Shown piece by piece: positions 9,084 to 17,642 of a stretch of 64,000 bases of DNA (positions are counted from its first letter, which is position 1; every line of letters starts with the position of its first letter). The DNA is from Streptomyces sp. NBC_01231 (lineage in GTDB: Bacteria; Actinomycetota; Actinomycetes; Streptomycetales; Streptomycetaceae), in the NCBI GenBank assembly GCA_035999765.1, contig CP108521.1, positions 930,001 to 994,000 of the forward strand, in the 5' to 3' direction. The notes beneath the pieces were generated by a model. The model saw only the letters and a program-made list of their open reading frames with translations. It made no database searches and was not told the origin of the DNA. Made by a program: the position numbers and the translations under genes.

Positions 9084-10159
9084 TGAGCACCGCATCAGGC
9101 GCCGGGTTCAGAGTCGGCGTCAGCCGGGACTTCCTGGACGCCGACGGCCGCAACGTGTGGGGCGACATCCGGCTCGGCGAGCTCGACGCCGCCGGGGTCG
9201 ACTGGCACTACCTGCCGCGCGACACCCAGGAACTCCTCGCGTCGGACGTCGACGGCCTGGACGCCGTCCTGTTCGCCGGCCCCGCCGTCACGGCGCGCAC
9301 CTTCGAGGGTGCCGACCACCCCCCGCTCCTCTTCGCCCGCTTCGGCGTCGGCTACGACGCCGTCGACCTCGACGCGTGCACCCGCAACGGCGCCCTGGTG
9401 ACGATCACCCCCGACGGCGCCCGTCGCCCGGTCGCCACCGCCGCCCTCACGCTGCTCCTCGCCGTGCTGCACAACGTGACCGCCAAGGACCGACTGGTGC
9501 GGGAGGGCCGCTGGGCCGAGAAGGAACAGTGGATGGGCCTCGGGCTCACCGGCCGCCGTGTCGGACTGATCGGCCTCGGCAACACCGCCCGGGATCTGGT
9601 CGGACTAGTGCGGCCGTTCGAGGTCGACCTCGTGGCGTACGACCCCTACTGCCCGCCGGAGACCGCCGCCGCGCTCGGCGTACGGCTCGCGGACGTCGAC
9701 ACCGTGATGACGGAGGCCGACGCCGTGATCGTGATGTGCGCGCTGACGGAGGAGACCCGCCATCTCGTCGACGCGCGGCGGCTGTCCCTGATGAAGCCCA
9801 CGGCTGTCCTCCTCAATGTGGCCCGCGGACCCATCGTCGACGAGGCCGCGCTGATCGAGGCGCTGCGGGTACGTCGTATCAGAGGCGCCGGACTCGACGT
9901 GTTCGAGAGCGAGCCGCCGGCCCTGGACAACCCGCTGCTGGGCATGGACAACGTCGTGCTCAGCCCGCACGCCCTGGCGTGGACCGACGAGATGTCCGCC
10001 GGGAACGGCGGCAGCGCGGTCCGGGCCGTGCTGGAGGTGGCGGCGGGCCGGGTACCGCCCTTCGTCGTCAACCGGGATGTGCTCGAAAGTCCTCAACTGA
10101 TCGCTCGCCTCGCAGAGTTGACGGCTCGTCAGAACACTCCGGCGGGAGCCGGCGCATGA
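9083..10159 (+). CDS. D-isomer-specific 2-hydroxyacid dehydrogenase
   Basis: A 358-residue NAD(P)-dependent oxidoreductase. The Rossmann fingerprint is VGLIGLGNTARDL near residue 155, and the catalytic triad is in place: Arg in NVARGPIVDE, Glu in DVFESEPPA, His in LSPHALAW. Its start overlaps the cyclase stop (TGATG); a GTG immediately before is an alternative. The family reduces 2-keto acids or oxidises D-2-hydroxyacids. In this setting a keto-aldonate/aldonate or glycerate/hydroxypyruvate step is plausible. It shares only the family fold with the second member at 20752, so the two probably differ in substrate. Confidence 0.85.
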   Translation: MSTASGAGFRVGVSRDFLDADGRNVWGDIRLGELDAAGVDWHYLPRDTQELLASDVDGLDAVLFAGPAVTARTFEGADHPPLLFARFGVGYDAVDLDACTRNGALVTITPDGARRPVATAALTLLLAVLHNVTAKDRLVREGRWAEKEQWMGLGLTGRRVGLIGLGNTARDLVGLVRPFEVDLVAYDPYCPPETAAALGVRLADVDTVMTEADAVIVMCALTEETRHLVDARRLSLMKPTAVLLNVARGPIVDEAALIEALRVRRIRGAGLDVFESEPPALDNPLLGMDNVVLSPHALAWTDEMSAGNGGSAVRAVLEVAAGRVPPFVVNRDVLESPQLIARLAELTARQNTPAGAGA

Positions 10160-11091
10160 GTGTCGCCGACGTCGGCACCGGCACCGGCACCGGCACCGGC
10201 ACCGTCGGCTTCCTCGGGCTCGGCGCGATGGGACTTCCCATGGCGGAGAACCTCGCCCGGGCCGGTTTCGACGTACTCGCCTGGAACCGCGGCCGGGCCC
10301 CGCTGGAGGCAGCCAGCGCCGCCGGCTGCCGTATCGCCGACAGCCCGGAGCAGGTGGCTGCCACCGCGTCGGTCGTCCTCACCATGCTCCCCGACCTTCC
10401 CCAGGTGATCGAGCTGCTGGACCGCCCGGACGGACTGCGCTCCGGACGGCCGGTCATGGACACCCTGGCCGTCATGGGCACCGTCTCCCCCGTAGCGGTG
10501 CGCGCCCTGGCCGAGAAGCTGCGCCCGCAGGGCATCACGGTCGTCGACGCCCCCGTCAGCGGCGGGGTGACCGGAGCCCGCGACGCCACCCTGTCGATCA
10601 TGGCCGGGGGCCCGGCGGAGTCGGTCGCGCGGATCCGCCCCTACCTGGAGGCGATGGGCTCGACCGTACGGCGCCTGGGAGACACCGGCGCCGGCTCCCT
10701 CGCCAAGGCCTGCAACCAGCTCGTCGTCGCCGGAACCCTGGTCGCCCTCGCCGAGGCCGTCCTGCTCGGTGAGCGCGGCGGCCTCGAACCCGCCGCGCTG
10801 CTCGACGTACTGGCCGGCGGGCTCGCCTCCTCCGAGGTGCTCGCCCAGAAACGGCATCACCTGGCCGAGGGCGACTTCACCCCCTCGGGCCCCGCCCGCT
10901 ACCTCCACAAGGACCTCGGGTTCGTCCTGGACAGCGCCGCCGACGAAGGCGTCACGCTGCCGGTCTCCGAGACCGTCGCCGCGCTGTACGCGGCCATCGA
11001 GGCCCAGGGCCTCGGCGACCTGGACAACAGCGTCGTCCTCGGTCTGCTGCGCGACGGCTCGCCCAACTCCCCTCATTTCACGAAGGACTGA
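10156..11091 (+). CDS. Beta-hydroxyacid dehydrogenase (3-hydroxyisobutyrate dehydrogenase family)
   Basis: A 311-residue oxidoreductase starting with ATGA overlap on the preceding gene. It has the NAD-binding fingerprint GFLGLGAMGLPMAENLARAG, the substrate-binding loop VVDAPVSGGVTGARD and the catalytic lysine in LAKACNQLVVAG near residue 180. Family members include tartronate semialdehyde reductase, 3-hydroxyisobutyrate dehydrogenase and L-threonate dehydrogenase; the sugar-acid setting favours the first or last. The N-terminus is unusual: a GTGTGTGTG run from a tandem ACCGGC hexanucleotide repeat precedes the Rossmann fold. The same family occurs again at 17643. Confidence 0.85.
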   Translation: MSVADVGTGTGTGTGTVGFLGLGAMGLPMAENLARAGFDVLAWNRGRAPLEAASAAGCRIADSPEQVAATASVVLTMLPDLPQVIELLDRPDGLRSGRPVMDTLAVMGTVSPVAVRALAEKLRPQGITVVDAPVSGGVTGARDATLSIMAGGPAESVARIRPYLEAMGSTVRRLGDTGAGSLAKACNQLVVAGTLVALAEAVLLGERGGLEPAALLDVLAGGLASSEVLAQKRHHLAEGDFTPSGPARYLHKDLGFVLDSAADEGVTLPVSETVAALYAAIEAQGLGDLDNSVVLGLLRDGSPNSPHFTKD

Positions 11092-11097
11092 AGACAC

Positions 11098-12006
11098 ATG
11101 CAGGTAGGAATCGTCGGCCTGGGACGCATGGGCGGCAACATGGCCGCCCGCTGGCGGGACCGCGGCCACGAGGTGCTCGGCTACAGCCGTACCTCCCCCG
11201 ACCGTGACGCCGACTCCCTGGAGGAACTCGTCGCGAAGCTCGCCGGCCCCCGCGTGGTGTGGCTGATGCTCCCCGCGGGCGACCCGACCCGCGAGGCCCT
11301 GCGGCAGCTCGCGGAACTGCTGTCACCCGGTGACGTGATCGTCGAGGGCGGCAACTCCCGCTTCAGCGACGACACCGAGCACGCCAGGATGCTCGCCGAG
11401 CATGGCATCGGCTACGTCGACTGCGGTGTCAGCGGCGGCGTCTGGGGCCGGGAGAACGGCTACGCCGTGATGTGCGGCGGCCAGGACGAGCACGTGGAGC
11501 GCGTCTGGCCGCTGCTGGAGTCGCTCGCCCCCGACCAGGACGGGCTGTGCCACGCGGGCCCGGTCGGCGCCGGTCACTACTCCAAGATGGTCCACAACGG
11601 CATCGAGTACGGCATGATGCAGGCGCTCGCAGAGGGCTACGAGCTGATGGAGGCCAGCGAGTACGTGCCCGACGTGCCCAAGGTGCTCGCCTCCTGGCGG
11701 CACGGCACGGTCGTCCGCTCCTGGCTGCTCGACCTCCTGGTGCGTGCACTGGAAGAGGACCCGGGCCTGGCCACCCTCTCCGGCCGGGTCGACGACTCGG
11801 GCGAGGGTCGCTGGACGGTCGAGGAGGCGGTACGTCTCTCCGTGTCCGCCCCGGCCATGACCGCCGCCCTCTTCGCCCGCTTCGCCTCCCGCAAGCCGGA
11901 CGCCGACCAGCTCAAGGCCCTCGCGGCGATGCGCCGGCAGTTCGGCGGCCACGCGGTGCACGGCGCCGGCGTGGGCGCGGACGCGGGCGGAACGAAGGTG
12001 GGCTGA
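11098..12006 (+). CDS. gnd: 6-phosphogluconate dehydrogenase, decarboxylating (short GndA/YqeC type)
   Basis: A 302-residue enzyme of the short, usually NAD-preferring form, against about 470 residues for the classical long form. Visible motifs are the NAD fingerprint VGIVGLGRMGGNMA, VIVEGGNSRFSDD near residue 81, VDCGVSGGVWGRENGYAVM near 105 and GAGHYSKMVHNGIEYG with the catalytic lysine and substrate-binding residues. It oxidatively decarboxylates 6-phosphogluconate to ribulose-5-phosphate. That is the product step of gluconate catabolism once the gluconokinase at 15812 has acted, and feeds transketolase/transaldolase. It follows the preceding gene by six bases and closes the operon. Confidence 0.88.
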   Translation: MQVGIVGLGRMGGNMAARWRDRGHEVLGYSRTSPDRDADSLEELVAKLAGPRVVWLMLPAGDPTREALRQLAELLSPGDVIVEGGNSRFSDDTEHARMLAEHGIGYVDCGVSGGVWGRENGYAVMCGGQDEHVERVWPLLESLAPDQDGLCHAGPVGAGHYSKMVHNGIEYGMMQALAEGYELMEASEYVPDVPKVLASWRHGTVVRSWLLDLLVRALEEDPGLATLSGRVDDSGEGRWTVEEAVRLSVSAPAMTAALFARFASRKPDADQLKALAAMRRQFGGHAVHGAGVGADAGGTKVG

Positions 12007-12232
12007 CCGACCCGGCCGGACCCCGCCGAGCGCGCGCACCGCGGGTCCACGATGACCCCGGTCTCCGCCTCGCCCCCGCCCCTGCCAGCTGGGCGCTGGG
12101 GGCGTTGTTCAGCACGTCGTAGGGCCGCGCGACGTGCGGCCCGCGCACGGACCGCGCGCAGGCCGGCCGGTGTACGGCACCTCCTCGGAACGACCCGGAA
12201 TCCGGCGACACGGGATCGCCGGCCCGGGAACC

Positions 12233-12258
12233 CCCGCCGGGCTCGACAGCCCGGCGGG
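12233..12258. terminator. Strong hairpin after the 6-phosphogluconate dehydrogenase operon
   Basis: A perfect 11-base stem CCCGCCGGGCT / AGCCCGGCGGG with a CGAC tetraloop. It lies in the 355-base non-coding gap between the dehydrogenase operon and the multicopper oxidase gene, without a T-run, as is usual in actinomycete terminators. Confidence 0.7.
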
Positions 12259-12261
12259 ACA

Positions 12262-12299
12262 TCGCCCGGTCCCGAGGTGGATGCCCCGGGACCGGGCGA
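12262..12299. terminator. Second tandem hairpin
   Basis: A perfect 13-base stem TCGCCCGGTCCCG / CGGGACCGGGCGA with a 12-base loop, only three bases after the previous hairpin. The pair should isolate the upstream operon from the oxidase gene; the oxidase promoter must lie just after or inside this structure, because only 62 bases separate it from the start codon. Confidence 0.65.
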
Positions 12300-12361
12300 C
12301 CAGGAGCCGCAGCGGCGGACCGCCAGGGGCGGGCACGTCGCGGCGATGAGTGAAGGACACC

Positions 12362-14437
12362 ATGCGCACCCAGGACGGCAACAACCCGACGGGCGTGACC
12401 CGTTCGGCGCTCACCCGACGGGGCTTTCTCGCCACCGCGGCGGCGGGCGCCGTCGTCGCCACCGCTGACGGCGTGACAGCACCGACGACGGCGAGCGCGA
12501 CCACCGAGGCAGGAGCCGGGACCGGCACCGAGTCCGGGGCAGCCGGAACGACCGGCCCACCCCCGGACACGACGCACACGACGCGGCTCACCGACGACGA
12601 GCCCCGCCCACCCCGGGGCGGACCGACCGGACCCACCCCGGCCGCACCCACCTACCGCAGCCTCACCCCGTTCCGCGACCCCCTGCGCATCCCCGGGACG
12701 GTCGGGAAGACCCGGGCCGACCGCGTCTCGTACGCCACCGTCCGGATGCGGGCGACGACGACCCGCATGCATTCCCAGCTGCCGTCGACGCCCGTCTGGG
12801 CCTACGACGGCCAGGTGACCGGCCCCACCTTCGAGGTCCGCCGGGGCGAGAAGCTCCGTGTGACCTGGGCCAACGAACTGTCCGGCGATCTCCCGGTGAC
12901 GGTCGTCGAGGTGCCCAACGGCACGACGACGCCCGCACTCTGGGACCAGCCGGGGCGCGGCGGCGTCGCGGCGCGCGAGGATGTGGCGGCCCTGCGGCCG
13001 TGGACGGTGGTCCATCTGCACGGCGCGCTCACGGGCGGCGGCAACGACGGCTGGCCGGAGAACGGTGTGCAGCCGGCCACCTCACAGCTGTCGGAGTACC
13101 CCAACGAGCAGCGTGCGACGGCGCTCTTCTACCACGACCACGCCATGGGCATCACCCGGTGGAACGTGATGGCGGGTCTGTCCGGCATGTATCTGGTCCG
13201 GGACGAGGAGGAGGACGCCCTCGGCCTTCCCGGCGGGGCGTACGAGATTCCGCTGATGCTCGCGGACCGCAACCTGGAGACCGACAACGAGGGCCGTCTC
13301 ACCGGCCGGCTGCTGCACAAGACGATCGTCGTGCACAGTGAACCCCTCGTGCAGATGCGCGCGTTCACCGGCCCGTTCACCACCGTCAACGGGGTGATCT
13401 GGCCGTACCTGCGGGTCGAGCCGCGCTGGTACCGCTTCCGGGTCGTCAACGGCGCCAACACCCGCCAGTACCGGCTGACGCTGACCGACGAGAACGGGCA
13501 GGCCGTGCCGTCCGGCAGCGTGTACCAGATCGGCACAGATCACGGACTGCTGACGGAACCGGTGCCGGTGGACGGCGCCGACGGGCTGACGCTGGGCTCC
13601 GCCGAGCGCGCCGACCTGCTGATCGACTTCTCGGCGTTCCGTGGTCGCCGGCTGCGGCTGACGAACACCAACCCCAATCCCGACCCCGGGCCGTGGCCGC
13701 AGGTGATGGAGTTCCGGGTGGGCGAGCGCCCCGTGCGCGACCCCTTCACGCTGCCACGGCGGCTGAGCGACGGCTCCCTCGACGACGACGGGACCGGCAC
13801 CCCGGCCGCCCCTCAGCACCCGACGGAGCGGCTGGTGGTGCTGACGCCCATGGGCCCCGGTCAGGCCCTGTGCTGGGAGATGGAGAAGACCGAGGCGCCG
13901 TCCGGTGAGCTTCCCGCCGACGGCATCGTGCAGATCAAGGAGGACGACGGCACCCTGACCACGTACCGTCGCGCGGCGGCGGACTTCCACGACCCGGTGC
14001 GCTTCTTCGTCCGTACCCGCGGCTGGGAGCGGTGGCGGTTCCTGCACGTGGCGCCGTCGGGCTGGCCGCATCCCATGCACATCCACGCCACGAGCTTCCG
14101 GGTGGTCAGCAGGGAGTCGTACGACATCAGCGGGTTCACGTCGTTCTCGATGCCGGACGGCGGCATCGGCTGCGGCACCACCGCCCCGCTGCGCCGGACC
14201 GGCGCCGGGACCGTGCCGCCCAGCGAGCGGGGCTGGAAGGACACCGTGCGGGTCGGAGCAGGTGAACTGGTCACGGTGGACGGCTACTTCGGGGACTGGG
14301 CGGGGAAGTTCGTCTACCACTGCCACATGCTCGAACACGAGGACATGGGCATGATGCGGCAGTTCGCCGTCCTCCCCGGGCAGATCCAGGACATCGGCAT
14401 GTCGTCGGGACCGCACGGTATGGAGACGATGCAGTGA
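12362..14437 (+). CDS. Multicopper oxidase, Tat-exported (CotA/bilirubin oxidase-like)
   Basis: A 691-residue enzyme, long for a CotA-like oxidase (about 510). The N-terminus has a twin-arginine motif (TRRGFLATAAAGAVVA) followed by a Thr/Pro/Gly-rich spacer to about residue 100. All four copper-binding segments are visible: VHLHGALTGGGNDGW, FYHDHAMGITRWNV, HPMHIHATSF and YHCHMLEHEDMGM, the last with the T1 Cys-His pair and an axial Met. Such enzymes couple one-electron oxidation of phenols, metals or pigments to reduction of oxygen. ATG 12362 follows AAGGA by four bases; an upstream in-frame GTG lacks a site. It overlaps the following exporter gene by four bases. Confidence 0.88.
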   Translation: MRTQDGNNPTGVTRSALTRRGFLATAAAGAVVATADGVTAPTTASATTEAGAGTGTESGAAGTTGPPPDTTHTTRLTDDEPRPPRGGPTGPTPAAPTYRSLTPFRDPLRIPGTVGKTRADRVSYATVRMRATTTRMHSQLPSTPVWAYDGQVTGPTFEVRRGEKLRVTWANELSGDLPVTVVEVPNGTTTPALWDQPGRGGVAAREDVAALRPWTVVHLHGALTGGGNDGWPENGVQPATSQLSEYPNEQRATALFYHDHAMGITRWNVMAGLSGMYLVRDEEEDALGLPGGAYEIPLMLADRNLETDNEGRLTGRLLHKTIVVHSEPLVQMRAFTGPFTTVNGVIWPYLRVEPRWYRFRVVNGANTRQYRLTLTDENGQAVPSGSVYQIGTDHGLLTEPVPVDGADGLTLGSAERADLLIDFSAFRGRRLRLTNTNPNPDPGPWPQVMEFRVGERPVRDPFTLPRRLSDGSLDDDGTGTPAAPQHPTERLVVLTPMGPGQALCWEMEKTEAPSGELPADGIVQIKEDDGTLTTYRRAAADFHDPVRFFVRTRGWERWRFLHVAPSGWPHPMHIHATSFRVVSRESYDISGFTSFSMPDGGIGCGTTAPLRRTGAGTVPPSERGWKDTVRVGAGELVTVDGYFGDWAGKFVYHCHMLEHEDMGMMRQFAVLPGQIQDIGMSSGPHGMETMQ

Positions 14438-15864
14438 GCGACGGGGGCCGCCGGGGGCTGGCGCTGCTGGTCGCCGGGGCCTTCTTCATGGAGAACCTGG
14501 ACGGCACGATCATCTCGACGGCCGCCCCCGACATGGCCGCCTCCTTCGGGGTGCGGCCGGCCGACATCGGCATCGCCATGACGGCGTACTTCGTCGCGCT
14601 GGCCGTGTTCATCCCGGTGAGCGGCTGGGCCGCCGACCGTTACGGCGCACGCCGGGTCTTCGTCTGGGCGATCGCCGTGTTCACCCTCGCCTCGGCGCTC
14701 TGCGCGGCGGCGGACGGGCTGGCCGAGCTCGTCGTGATGCGCGTCGCGCAGGGCATCGGCGGGGCGATGATGGTGCCCGTCGGCAGGCTGGCGGTGCTGC
14801 GCACCACCAGGAAGTCGGATCTGCTGCGGGCGATCGCCTGGCTGACCTGGCCCGGTCTGCTGGCTCCTGTCCTGGCACCCGCGCTGGGCGGGCTGTTCAC
14901 GACGTACGCCTCATGGCACTGGATCTTCCTGGTGAACGTGCCGTTGGGCGTGCTGGCGCTGCCGCTCGCCCTGCGGCTCGTCCCCGATCTCCGGCAGCCG
15001 GAGCGACCTCGACTCGACTGGGTGGGCTTCGGGGTCGGCGGCGCAGGGCTGGCGGCACTGGTGCTGGGCCTGGAGCGGCTCGGGGATGCGCCCGCCGCGT
15101 GGGGATCGGGCGCGTCCTGGCTCACCGCGGGCGTCGCCCTCTGTTTGGTGACGGTGCGTCATTTCCGGCACAGCCGGAGCCCGTTGCTGGACCTCGACGC
15201 CCTGAGGGTGGACACCTTCCGGGTGTCCAACGCGGGTGGCGCCCTGTTCCGTGCGGCGGTCACCGCCGTTCCGTTCGTGCTGCCGCTGATGTTCCAGGAG
15301 GCCTTCGACTGGAGCGCCGCGACCGCCGGTGTGGTGCTCATCGCGGTGTTCGCGGGCAACGTCGCCGTGAAGCCGTTCACCACCCCGCTGCTGCGCCGCT
15401 ACGGCTTCCGGACGGTGCTGCTGGTGAACGGAGTCGCGACGGCGGTGACCTTCGTGCTGTGCGGGCTGCTCGGGCCGCACACGCCGCCGACCGCAGTGGT
15501 GTGCGTGCTGTTCCTGAGCGGAGTGTGCCGGTCCGTCTCGCTCAGCGCGTACGCGACGATCGGCTTCGCAGACATCGCACCGGAGCGCAGCAGCGACGCC
15601 AACGCGCTCTCCAGCACGGTGCAACAGCTCGCCGCCGGCCTCGGAGTCGCCTTCGGCGCCCTCGCGCTGCGCGCGGCGGGCCCGGTCGCGCCGCTCCTCG
15701 GACTGGCGGGCCCCACCGGCCCCTACCGGGTGGCGTTCGCGCTGCTCGCCGTGGTTCCCCTGGTCACGGTCGCGGAGGCCGCACGGCTACGGCGGGACGC
15801 CGGGGCGGTGGTCACCGGTGCGGCCCATGCACCTCACGCAGGAGCTGGTACAGGTGTTCGCTGA
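14434..15864 (+). CDS. MFS transporter, DHA2 (multidrug) family
   Basis: A 476-residue membrane protein starting with GTG in an ATGA-type overlap with the oxidase stop. The N-terminal half has ENLDGTIISTAAPDMA (the D in helix 1 typical of DHA2) and the loop motif GWAADRYGARRVF; there are many hydrophobic segments (12-14). It probably exports a small molecule by proton antiport. Translational coupling to the multicopper oxidase suggests that the exported compound is a product or substrate of that oxidase (inference). Its last 53 bases overlap the convergent gluconokinase gene. Confidence 0.85.
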   Translation: MSDGGRRGLALLVAGAFFMENLDGTIISTAAPDMAASFGVRPADIGIAMTAYFVALAVFIPVSGWAADRYGARRVFVWAIAVFTLASALCAAADGLAELVVMRVAQGIGGAMMVPVGRLAVLRTTRKSDLLRAIAWLTWPGLLAPVLAPALGGLFTTYASWHWIFLVNVPLGVLALPLALRLVPDLRQPERPRLDWVGFGVGGAGLAALVLGLERLGDAPAAWGSGASWLTAGVALCLVTVRHFRHSRSPLLDLDALRVDTFRVSNAGGALFRAAVTAVPFVLPLMFQEAFDWSAATAGVVLIAVFAGNVAVKPFTTPLLRRYGFRTVLLVNGVATAVTFVLCGLLGPHTPPTAVVCVLFLSGVCRSVSLSAYATIGFADIAPERSSDANALSSTVQQLAAGLGVAFGALALRAAGPVAPLLGLAGPTGPYRVAFALLAVVPLVTVAEAARLRRDAGAVVTGAAHAPHAGAGTGVR

Positions 15865-17299
15865 GTCCGCGGGTCTCCGCCAGCCGCCGTGCCGCCACCG
15901 GATCGGGGGTCACGGTGCGGTGGGCGCGCGCGCCGGGCATCGGAGAGGTCAGCGAGGGCAGGGCGCCGAGCGCGTGCCGGGCGAGCACCGCGGCGCCGAA
16001 GCCGGAGCCCGCAGTGTCGTCGGTGATCTCCAGAGACATGTCGAGCGCGGCGGCGGCGATCTCCGCCCACAGGGTGGAGCGCAGGGCGCCGCCGGTGGCC
16101 CGCACCGAGGTGATCGGGGCGTCGGCGGCCAGCAAGGAGTCGCGTACCAGGGCGAGTTGCTGGCCGACGCCCTCGATCATGGCCCGGGTCATATGGGCCC
16201 TGCCGTGGCCGCGGCGCAGTCCGATCAGGGCGCCGCGTGCGTCCGGGTCCCACCAGGGTGCGCGTTCCCCGAGGAGGTGCGGCAGGGCGATCAGCCCTTC
16301 GGCGCCGGGCTCGACCTCGCCCGCCTCCTTCAGCAGGTCGCCCACGTCGACCCCGCCGAAGGACTCGGCCGCCCACTGCGCGACGACCCCGGCGTTGCTG
16401 ACCGCCCCGCCGAGTACCCACAGCCCGTCCGCGAGGTAGTAGCAGAACACCCGGCAGCGTTCGTCCACGCCGGGCCGGTCGCGTACGACACGGAGGGCAC
16501 CGCTGGTGCCGAGCGACAGCGCGGCCGTGGCCGGCGCGGTGGCTCCGACGGCGAGGTTGGCCAACGGGCCGTCCCCGGCGCCCGCCACCACGGGCAGCCC
16601 GACGGGCAGGCCAAGGACGGCGGCGACGTCGGGGAGGAGCGTGAACCGGGCGGTCGGCGGCACCAGTTCGGGCAACCGGTCGGCGCTCACCCCGGCGATG
16701 TCGAGGGCGGGTCCGTGCCATCGGGTGGTGCGCATGTCCAGCAGACCGGTGGCGGAGGCGCAGGACAGGTCGGTGACCAGACTGCCGGTGAACCGCGAGA
16801 GGACGTAGTCCTTCAGGCCGCACCACGTGGCCGTACGCCGGACGAGTTCCGGCTCGTGTGCCGTGAACCAGGCGAGTTTGCTGAGCGGGGCCATGGAGTG
16901 CACGGGGGTTCCGGTCGCCCTGTGCAGGGCGTCGGCGATCCCGGCCGACCGCAGACCTCGGGCGATGCCGGCGGCCCTCGTGTCCGCCCAGCTCAGCGCC
17001 GGGGTCAGCGGTTCACCAGAGGAGTCCAGAGCGAGCAGGGTGTGCAGGGCCGCGCTGAAGGACAGGGCGACGACCGTGAGACCGCGCCCGGCGCAGACAC
17101 CGGCGCTCTCCCTGACCGCTTCGATCGCTCCGGCCAGCACCGTCTCCGGGTCGTGGACGGCCTCCCCGTGCCGCCCGGTGCGCAGGGGCGCGGGACGCTC
17201 GACGGTCGAGACCACCCGGTGGGCACCGTCCACCGCGACCACTTTGGTCGCGGTGGTACCCAGGTCGATCCCGAGCACCACCTGGGCCTCGTCCTTCAT
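15812..17299 (-). CDS. gntK: Gluconokinase (FGGY family)
   Basis: A 495-residue FGGY sugar kinase: N-terminal phosphate-binding GIDLGTTATKVVAVD, then TGTPVHSMAPLSKLAWF near residue 145, which matches the PVHPMSPLxKLxW pattern of gluconate kinases, and the ATP-binding LSLGTSGALRV and GGAVSNAGVV in the C-terminal half. Reaction: D-gluconate + ATP to 6-phosphogluconate, which the dehydrogenase at 11098 decarboxylates. ATG 17299 was chosen because GGAG lies six bases before it; the GGAGAC site is itself part of a short hexanucleotide repeat (ACGGAGACGGAGAC). The long in-frame upstream extension has no homology. The 3' end overlaps the MFS gene convergently by 53 bases. A xylulokinase-like specificity is possible but less likely. 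Confidence 0.8.
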   Translation of the reverse strand: MKDEAQVVLGIDLGTTATKVVAVDGAHRVVSTVERPAPLRTGRHGEAVHDPETVLAGAIEAVRESAGVCAGRGLTVVALSFSAALHTLLALDSSGEPLTPALSWADTRAAGIARGLRSAGIADALHRATGTPVHSMAPLSKLAWFTAHEPELVRRTATWCGLKDYVLSRFTGSLVTDLSCASATGLLDMRTTRWHGPALDIAGVSADRLPELVPPTARFTLLPDVAAVLGLPVGLPVVAGAGDGPLANLAVGATAPATAALSLGTSGALRVVRDRPGVDERCRVFCYYLADGLWVLGGAVSNAGVVAQWAAESFGGVDVGDLLKEAGEVEPGAEGLIALPHLLGERAPWWDPDARGALIGLRRGHGRAHMTRAMIEGVGQQLALVRDSLLAADAPITSVRATGGALRSTLWAEIAAAALDMSLEITDDTAGSGFGAAVLARHALGALPSLTSPMPGARAHRTVTPDPVAARRLAETRGLSEHLYQLLREVHGPHR

Positions 17300-17530
17300 C
17301 ACTGTCTCCGTCTCCGTTTCCGTGACTGTCCCGACTCGGTGTGCTGTTCCGTGGGTTCGGATGGATGCCGGCCCCGCGCCCAGGGGCAGGGGGCAGGGTG
17401 CGGGGCCGGCTGTCTCAGAGCCCGCCGCCTCGGGGCCGGGCCACCGAAGGGGCGGTCGGATCGCGCAGCGGGCGGGTAACACGCCGTACATCTGCGGACC
17501 TCCAGGACGGTAACAGTATGTGAGACTCAA

Positions 17531-17544
17531 GCCAACATACTGAA
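17531..17544 (-). promoter_or_regulatory. IclR-type operator upstream of gluconokinase
   Basis: GCCAACATACTGAA, whose reverse complement TTCAGTATGTTGGC matches the site at 7930-7943 (TTCAGCATATTGGC) at 12 of 14 positions. It faces the gluconokinase gene about 230 bases upstream of its start, in the 343-base divergent intergenic region, and is inverted relative to the sites at 17592 and 17615. Confidence 0.5.
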
Positions 17545-17591
17545 CACGAAAGCCTGCACACTTCCGGACAGTTGCACAACATCATCACCAT

Positions 17592-17624
17592 GGTTCAGTA
17601 TGTTGTTCTGTGTACAGCATTTGG
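17592..17624 (+). promoter_or_regulatory. Two IclR-type operator copies upstream of the 17643 operon
   Basis: GGTTCAGTATGTTG (17592-17605) and CAGCATTTGG (17615-17624) repeat the same motif in the same direction, their CAG cores 19 bases apart (about two helical turns). They lie 20 to 50 bases before the GTG start of the dehydrogenase operon. Further upstream, to 17300, the intergenic region shows no gene; the stretch 17340-17510 is GC-rich without clear motifs. Confidence 0.5.
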
Positions 17625-17642
17625 TTCAGAAAGTAGGTCAAC

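Noticed and set aside
10170..10206. Tandem ACCGGC repeat considered as a CRISPR or mobile-element mark
   Set aside because: The unit is six bases, lies inside a coding start and has no spacers; it is a simple repeat.
9157..11091. A 644-codon frame ending with the beta-hydroxyacid dehydrogenase
   Set aside because: Its first 333 codons are a shadow of the upstream dehydrogenase in another frame; the real gene begins at ATG 10156 with an ATGA overlap.
15812..17299. Assignment as xylulokinase
   Set aside because: The segment PVHSMAPLSKLAWF and the neighbouring idonate and 6-phosphogluconate genes favour gluconokinase; no xylose isomerase is nearby.
15818..17479. A 553-codon + strand open frame across the gluconokinase gene
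   Set aside because: Gly/Asp/Arg-rich with no recognisable motif; the minus strand has all FGGY kinase motifs.
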